Shown here: positions 4,787-7,546 of the stretch, in pieces
How positions within the stretch are numbered: position 1 is the first letter of the stretch
Layout of the letters: each line of letters begins with the position of its first letter
From: Candidatus Komeilibacteria bacterium RIFCSPLOWO2_01_FULL_45_10
GTDB taxonomy: Bacteria > Patescibacteriota > Patescibacteriia > UBA1558 > UBA10009
Direction: 5' to 3'
NCBI GenBank assembly: GCA_001818835.1
Contig: MHKL01000008.1
Location: 4,233 to 11,778 of the forward strand
Length of the DNA stretch: 7,546 nucleotides
Made by a program: the position numbers and the translations under genes
The notes under the pieces: generated by a model
Told to the model about the DNA's origin: nothing
What the model saw: only the letters and a program-made list of their open reading frames with translations
Database searches by the model: none

Positions 4787-4815
4787 ATTATAATTGATTT
4801 TCGGAAATAAATCCA
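4787..4815 (-). promoter_or_regulatory. Promoter for the exchanger gene
   Basis: A perfect TATAAT (minus, 4792-4787) with TGGATT 17 bases upstream (4815-4810). Predicted start is near 4780, leaving a leader of about 17 bases. It is divergent from, and about 50 bases away from, the rightward promoter at 4864. Confidence 0.55.
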
Positions 4816-4863
4816 GCGCCGTTTAAAGCAAAAAATAAAAAAGTACCTAACTATAATTTTGGA

Positions 4864-4892
4864 TTGACTTTTTTGAAAATCTATGCTATAAT
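4864..4892 (+). promoter_or_regulatory. Strong sigma-70-type promoter for the CARDB surface protein
   Basis: TTGACT (4864-4869), 17-base spacer, TATAAT (4887-4892), with TG one base upstream (extended -10). A second perfect TATAAT follows at 4898-4903. Starts would be near 4899 from the first box and near 4910 from the second. Confidence 0.8.
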
Positions 4893-4903
4893 TACATTAT
4901 AAT

Positions 4904-4924
4904 GAGCTAAAAAAGCTCTTTTTT
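4904..4924 (+). terminator. Promoter-proximal hairpin with T-run (possible attenuator)
   Basis: GAGCT (4904-4908), loop AAAAA, AGCTC (4914-4918), then six T (4919-4924). It begins about five bases after the start predicted from the first -10. A transcript from the second -10 would begin inside the 5' arm or loop and could not form it. Confidence 0.6.
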
Positions 4925-4939
4925 AAATAAAAATAAAAC

Positions 4940-5007
4940 TTGCCCCGAGCGAACCCCGAGCGAAGGCCAGCTTAGCTGGCCGAGTCAAGGGGGAGTCGAG
5001 GGGACAA
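4940..5007 (+). promoter_or_regulatory. Regular 68-nt leader hairpin enclosing the ribosome binding site
   Basis: From outside in: TTGCCCC (4940-4946) with GGGG-A-CAA (5000-5007); internal loop GAGCGAA (4947-4953) opposite GAGTCGA (4993-4999); CCCC (4954-4957) with GGGG (4989-4992); internal loop GAGCGAA (4958-4964) opposite GAGTCAA (4982-4988); GGCCAGC (4965-4971) with GCTGGCC (4975-4981); loop TTA. Each arm is an 11-base unit repeated twice. The Shine-Dalgarno GAGGGG (4998-5003), eight bases before the ATG, lies in the outer helix and loop, so folding should limit ribosome access. The pairing is seen; regulation is inferred. Confidence 0.65.
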
Positions 5008-5011
5008 AAAT

Positions 5012-7000
5012 ATGAAAAATCAAAACAACCTAGTTGAAACGATGGCGTTAAAAACCCATCAAAAGGTCTTGAAAAAAATTCAAGAGCCAGTCCACCATCA
5101 TCTTAGCTTTTTGGCGATAGCGGCCTGTGCCATATCGTCTTTTTTAATTATCACCACCACCATATTTGCCCAGGAGCAGAACACTCTGCAAACAGCCGAA
5201 CCTCAATCACAGCCGGAGTCAACAGTAGTGCAGAAACCAGTGGAAGAGAATAAATCCACTACTTTAAATACAGAAGAAGTTAATAAACCGGATTTAACTA
5301 TTGTGGACATTTATTTTTCTCCTAACACGCCAACCACCGGTGAGCAATTTACTGGAGAAGTGAGAGTGAAGGTAAAAAATCAGGGAGCGGGAGCGACTAA
5401 CGGCGCTCAAGGGGTCTCGGTAATTATTACCATCGCCGACGCTAAAAGCAACGTTTCTTCCGAATGGGCTAATGCCGGATTTTATTATCTTGATAATTTA
5501 ATAGCGGGTTCCAGCGGGGAAGCTAAGTTTCCGGTTAAGTACACCACTTTCAGTTCAGAAATTTTGCGGATTAAAGCTTGGGTTGACAGCAACTCTTTAA
5601 GCAGTGATTCAACCGACAATCTCTTTATTAACGAATCTGATGAAAATAATAATTTTTTCAAAAAAGACATCACCCTAGTAGAGGCGGCCGGCGATTTACT
5701 TTATTTAGAATTGGACAAGATAGCGTTAAACTCCAGTGAAATAGAAAGCGGATTTAAAATTACTCATTTAACTTATAACGCCTCTGACGTTTCCGCTTCT
5801 AATTCCGGGATTACCCAGCCATCGGAATCTATCACCCAAGCTTATCAGCCGGAAAATTCTCAAACTGACCTTCAATCTTTTAGCGTTGGCTTAAGAACGC
5901 ATAAATCAATCACTGATGCCAGAAAACATTTTGACGCCATTAATACACAACATGCCAGGCAAGTGATAGCCCTCTCCGCTTCGGAGAAGGAGATATTTGG
6001 CGATGACATATTCTGTCATGCCAGCCCCGATTTTACCACCCTCAATCACAAAGAAGGCCGGCTGGACATTTACTATTTTATCTGCGGGTTTAGGTATAAG
6101 AACATTTTCATCGATTTACAGGCGACTTTAACAACCAATGATTACAAAATAGCTTTAAGAAATTTGCGCCAGTATTATGACAATATTATTAATTATGATC
6201 CTGGCCGAACAGTACCGCTTCCTCAAGGAATTTCTACTAACTCTATTTCTAAACCCGTACCCCAGCAAATATCCAAGCTTGAATCTACGTCTAAAACCGC
6301 GGTGGAATCAAAAAAAGCCACTCTGGAGTCAGATAAAACGGAGCATTTGATTATTAAATTGGAGCGCACGATTTCCGCTTTGGAGCAAAGGATAGTGGAG
6401 TTGGAGAAAAAATTAGTGGCAGCAATAGATCAAGGACTGGTCAGTAGGGTTAAAGGCAGAATCTTGCTTCAGGTGGAGGAAAACGGCGAGGCCTGGTACG
6501 TTGACCCGGAATCAGAAAATAAGCTTTATCTAAAAGACGGAGAAGCGGCTTATGATATTATGCGGGCGCTGGGCCTGGGCATTACTAATGCCAATTTGGA
6601 GAAAATCCCCATTGGCCTTCAGGAAAAATTATTTAATCTCAAGGATACGGACAGCGACGGTGTGCCTGATAAGACCGAGGTGGCGGTTGGCACCGACCCT
6701 GCTAAAAGCGACAGCGACAGCGACGGCTACAATGATAAAGCAGAAATCTTAAGTGGCTATAAGCCAAACAGCACGAAAAAATATAGCTACGACGCCAAGC
6801 TTATCAGTAGATTAAAGGGCAGAATCCTTTTGCAAGTTGAATCCCACGGCGAGGCCTGGTACATTAATCCGGTGGACAATAAAAGATATTATCTGGGCGA
6901 CCCTGATACTGCCTACAATGTGATGAGGTTTTTAAGCTTAGGCATCAAAAACAATGATTTAAGGAAAATTCAGGTAGGGGAATTTGAGGAAAAAGAATAA
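5012..7000 (+). CDS. Exported CARDB / Ca-binding surface protein with two KGRILLQVE-GEAWY domains
   Basis: A 662-residue protein. The signal or anchor segment is at about 31-53 (ending IFAQ) after an unusually long 30-residue cytoplasmic start. A low-complexity linker (54-90) leads to a CARDB adhesion-type Ig-like domain (92-222; PDLTIVDI, VKNQGAG, VDSN, ESDENNN). Next comes an unrecognised globular region (226-398) with Cys335 and Cys358, a polar linker, a coiled coil (443-472), domain copy 1 (475-535; KGRILLQVE, GEAWYV, LYLKDG, GLGI), calcium loops of thrombospondin-3/EF type (DTDSDGVPD 545-553; SDSDSDGYND 566-575), and domain copy 2 (596-657; KGRILLQVE, GEAWYI, RYYLGD, SLGI). The repeated domain is, to my knowledge, common in Patescibacteria surface proteins. 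No sorting signal or C-terminal anchor is seen, so retention is probably by the N-terminal helix. The role is likely adhesion or surface structure; the exact function is unknown. GAGGGG precedes the chosen ATG. Confidence 0.85.
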   Translation: MKNQNNLVETMALKTHQKVLKKIQEPVHHHLSFLAIAACAISSFLIITTTIFAQEQNTLQTAEPQSQPESTVVQKPVEENKSTTLNTEEVNKPDLTIVDIYFSPNTPTTGEQFTGEVRVKVKNQGAGATNGAQGVSVIITIADAKSNVSSEWANAGFYYLDNLIAGSSGEAKFPVKYTTFSSEILRIKAWVDSNSLSSDSTDNLFINESDENNNFFKKDITLVEAAGDLLYLELDKIALNSSEIESGFKITHLTYNASDVSASNSGITQPSESITQAYQPENSQTDLQSFSVGLRTHKSITDARKHFDAINTQHARQVIALSASEKEIFGDDIFCHASPDFTTLNHKEGRLDIYYFICGFRYKNIFIDLQATLTTNDYKIALRNLRQYYDNIINYDPGRTVPLPQGISTNSISKPVPQQISKLESTSKTAVESKKATLESDKTEHLIIKLERTISALEQRIVELEKKLVAAIDQGLVSRVKGRILLQVEENGEAWYVDPESENKLYLKDGEAAYDIMRALGLGITNANLEKIPIGLQEKLFNLKDTDSDGVPDKTEVAVGTDPAKSDSDSDGYNDKAEILSGYKPNSTKKYSYDAKLISRLKGRILLQVESHGEAWYINPVDNKRYYLGDPDTAYNVMRFLSLGIKNNDLRKIQVGEFEEKE

Positions 7001-7011
7001 TTAAAAGAAAT

Positions 7012-7049
7012 AAAACCCCGCCTCTTGACTGACGCTCGAGGCGGGTTTT
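7012..7049 (+). terminator. Strong intrinsic terminator after the surface protein
   Basis: AAAACCCCGCCTC (7012-7024) pairs with GAGGCGGGTTTT (7038-7049) with one bulged C and a 13-base loop, ending in T4. It lies 11 bases after the stop codon. Confidence 0.9.
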
Positions 7050-7089
7050 GATTTTATAAAAAAGATTATTTTAAAAACAGCATCTCTCT

Positions 7090-7144
7090 GGTGCCTCTCG
7101 ACTTCGCCCTTTCGGCTTCGCTCAAGGGCTTCGCTCGAGGCACC
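7090..7144. repeat. Hairpin repeat with TTCGCTC loops
   Basis: GGTGCCTC/GAGGCACC (7090-7097 with 7137-7144) and GCCCTT/AAGGGC (7106-7111 with 7124-7129) are separated by an internal loop TCGACTTC opposite TTCGCTC (7130-7136). The apical loop ends in another TTCGCTC (7117-7123). Read on the opposite strand, the loop strands match those of the leader hairpin at 4940-5007, while the stems are unrelated. Confidence 0.65.
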
Positions 7145-7254
7145 ACTCGATTCTTCTTTCAATGGTTGAAGCCTCGACCCTGAGCTTGTCGAAGGGGAGA
7201 GGCGGAAACCACGAGTGAGGCTTGAACGAAGTGAAAGCCGAATCGAGTGGTGCC
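7139..7254. repeat. Large palindrome whose right arm is the tRNA-Phe 3' end
   Basis: GGCACCACTCGATTC (7139-7153) and its exact reverse complement (7240-7254) form 15 bp. Inside are CTTTCA/TGAAAG, AAGCCTC/GAGGCTT and, mutually exclusive with the latter, GCCTC/GAGGC around CCCT-GAGCTTGTCGA-AGGG (7178-7196), a string I know as a widely dispersed bacterial REP-like palindrome. The right arm overlaps the acceptor end and CCA of tRNA-Phe. Confidence 0.6.
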
Positions 7255-7322
7255 GAGAGGCAGAATTGAACTGCCGACGCCTTGCTCTTCAGGCAAGCGC
7301 TCTACCACTGAGCTATCTCGGC
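7248..7322 (-). tRNA. tRNA-Phe (GAA), CCA encoded
   Basis: Minus-strand acceptor GCCGAGA/TCTCGGC, D stem GCTC/GAGC, anticodon stem CTTGC/GCAAG with loop CTGAAGA giving anticodon GAA, T arm GGCAGTTCAATTCTGCC, discriminator A and encoded CCA (7250-7248). It is probably co-transcribed with the upstream tRNA-Ile. Confidence 0.96.
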
Positions 7323-7426
7323 CCTGAACTATTCGCTTCGCTTAAGTTCAGGGCAAGCCCGATATTTCTATTTTAGAAATGGCTTGCCATGAACCCGAGC
7401 GAACGAAGTGAGCGAGTGGTTCATGG
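7321..7426. repeat. Three abutting hairpins filling the tRNA-Ile/tRNA-Phe spacer
   Basis: Hairpin 1: GCCCTGAACT/AGTTCAGGGC (7321-7330 with 7345-7354), loop ATTCGCTTCGCTTA. Hairpin 2: GGCAAGCC/GGCTTGCC (7352-7359 with 7381-7388) plus ATTTCTA/TAGAAAT. Hairpin 3: CCATGAACC/GGTTCATGG (7387-7395 with 7418-7426), loop carrying GAGCGAA (7397-7403). Neighbouring stems share two or three bases. Hairpin 3 includes the CCA of tRNA-Ile, and hairpin 1 touches base 1 of tRNA-Phe. Confidence 0.7.
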
Positions 7427-7500
7427 TGGGCGTGCCTGGAATCGAACCAGGGACCTTTACATTATCAGTGTAACGCTCTAACCAGCTGAGCTACACGCCC
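7424..7500 (-). tRNA. tRNA-Ile (GAT), CCA encoded
   Basis: Minus-strand acceptor GGGCGTG/CACGCCC, D stem GCTC/GAGC, anticodon stem TTACA/TGTAA with loop CTGATAA giving anticodon GAT, T arm CCTGGTTCGATTCCAGG, discriminator A and encoded CCA (7426-7424). Confidence 0.96.
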
Positions 7501-7516
7501 CTCTTTAATTATCACT

Positions 7517-7545
7517 ATTTTAACAAAAGCGGCTGGGTTGGTAAA
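7517..7545 (-). promoter_or_regulatory. Putative promoter for the tRNA-Ile/tRNA-Phe unit
   Basis: On the minus strand TTTACC (7545-7540), a 17-base spacer and TAAAAT (7522-7517), about 16 bases before the tRNA 5' end. Both boxes are near consensus; the window edge prevents a check of what lies upstream. Confidence 0.4.
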
Positions 7546-7546
7546 C

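Noticed and set aside
7089..7095. GGCACCA copy as an attachment site produced by integration at tRNA-Phe
   Set aside because: Only seven bases match the tRNA 3' end, there is no integrase or cargo between the copies, and the match is explained by hairpin arms.
7050..7440. CRISPR array, because of repeated GAGCGAAG-type strings
   Set aside because: Repeat units are short, in both orientations and unevenly spaced, with pairing arms instead of unique spacers; no cas gene is present.
1..7546. Complete diversity-generating retroelement within the window
   Set aside because: No A-biased near-repeat pair, Avd-like ORF or lectin-fold variable protein was found; the surface protein at 5012-7000 has no repeat matching sequence near the RT.
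1..7546. UGA-recoding (code 25) lineage such as Gracilibacteria
   Set aside because: The repair gene ends at TGA exactly where its family ends, and no gene needs UGA read as glycine.

Overview
The window looks like a piece of a Candidate Phyla Radiation (Patescibacteria) chromosome. The main reasons are a surface protein carrying two copies of a KGRILLQVE...GEAWY domain that I associate with this group, a DUF5654-type mini membrane protein, a lycopene-cyclase-like membrane protein in place of a carotenoid operon, AT-rich coding sequence, and palindromic repeats packed between genes. Stops are TAA and TGA, so the standard bacterial code applies and UGA-recoding lineages are unlikely. Lineage assignment is inference from protein families.

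Layout. 1-734 (+): reverse transcriptase, cut by the left edge and split in frame by a GA dinucleotide tract. 795-911: tRNA-Cys and a two-way terminator. 922-2693 (-): a one-base-overlapping pair (lycopene-cyclase-like membrane protein, then an alkyltransferase-like DNA repair protein), followed by a separately promoted exported 3D-domain protein. 2750-2970: palindromic repeats. 3016-3724 (-): tRNA-Pro, a broken SMR-type transporter, a DUF5654 protein, a 5' half of a tRNA-Gly and an intact tRNA-Gly, apparently one transcription unit bounded by tRNAs. 3795-4763 (-): sodium/calcium exchanger. 4864-7049 (+): strong promoter, promoter-proximal terminator, structured leader, a 662-residue exported CARDB/calcium-loop protein and its terminator. 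7090-7500: more palindromes with tRNA-Phe and tRNA-Ile (-).

Functional picture. Apart from five tRNAs, the genes concern the cell envelope (3D-domain protein, exchanger, CARDB surface protein, small membrane proteins), alkylation-damage recognition, and a retroelement-type RT. The most unusual signals are non-coding. A heptamer GAGCGAA/TTCGCTC occurs six times, only between genes, often as the unpaired face of hairpins whose stems differ. Just upstream of the large surface protein it forms a very regular 68-nt RNA hairpin that includes the ribosome binding site. Two hairpins extend into the CCA ends of tRNA genes, and a severed tRNA half sits next to its intact relative. The RT is of the kind used by diversity-generating retroelements, but no template/variable repeat pair is visible here.
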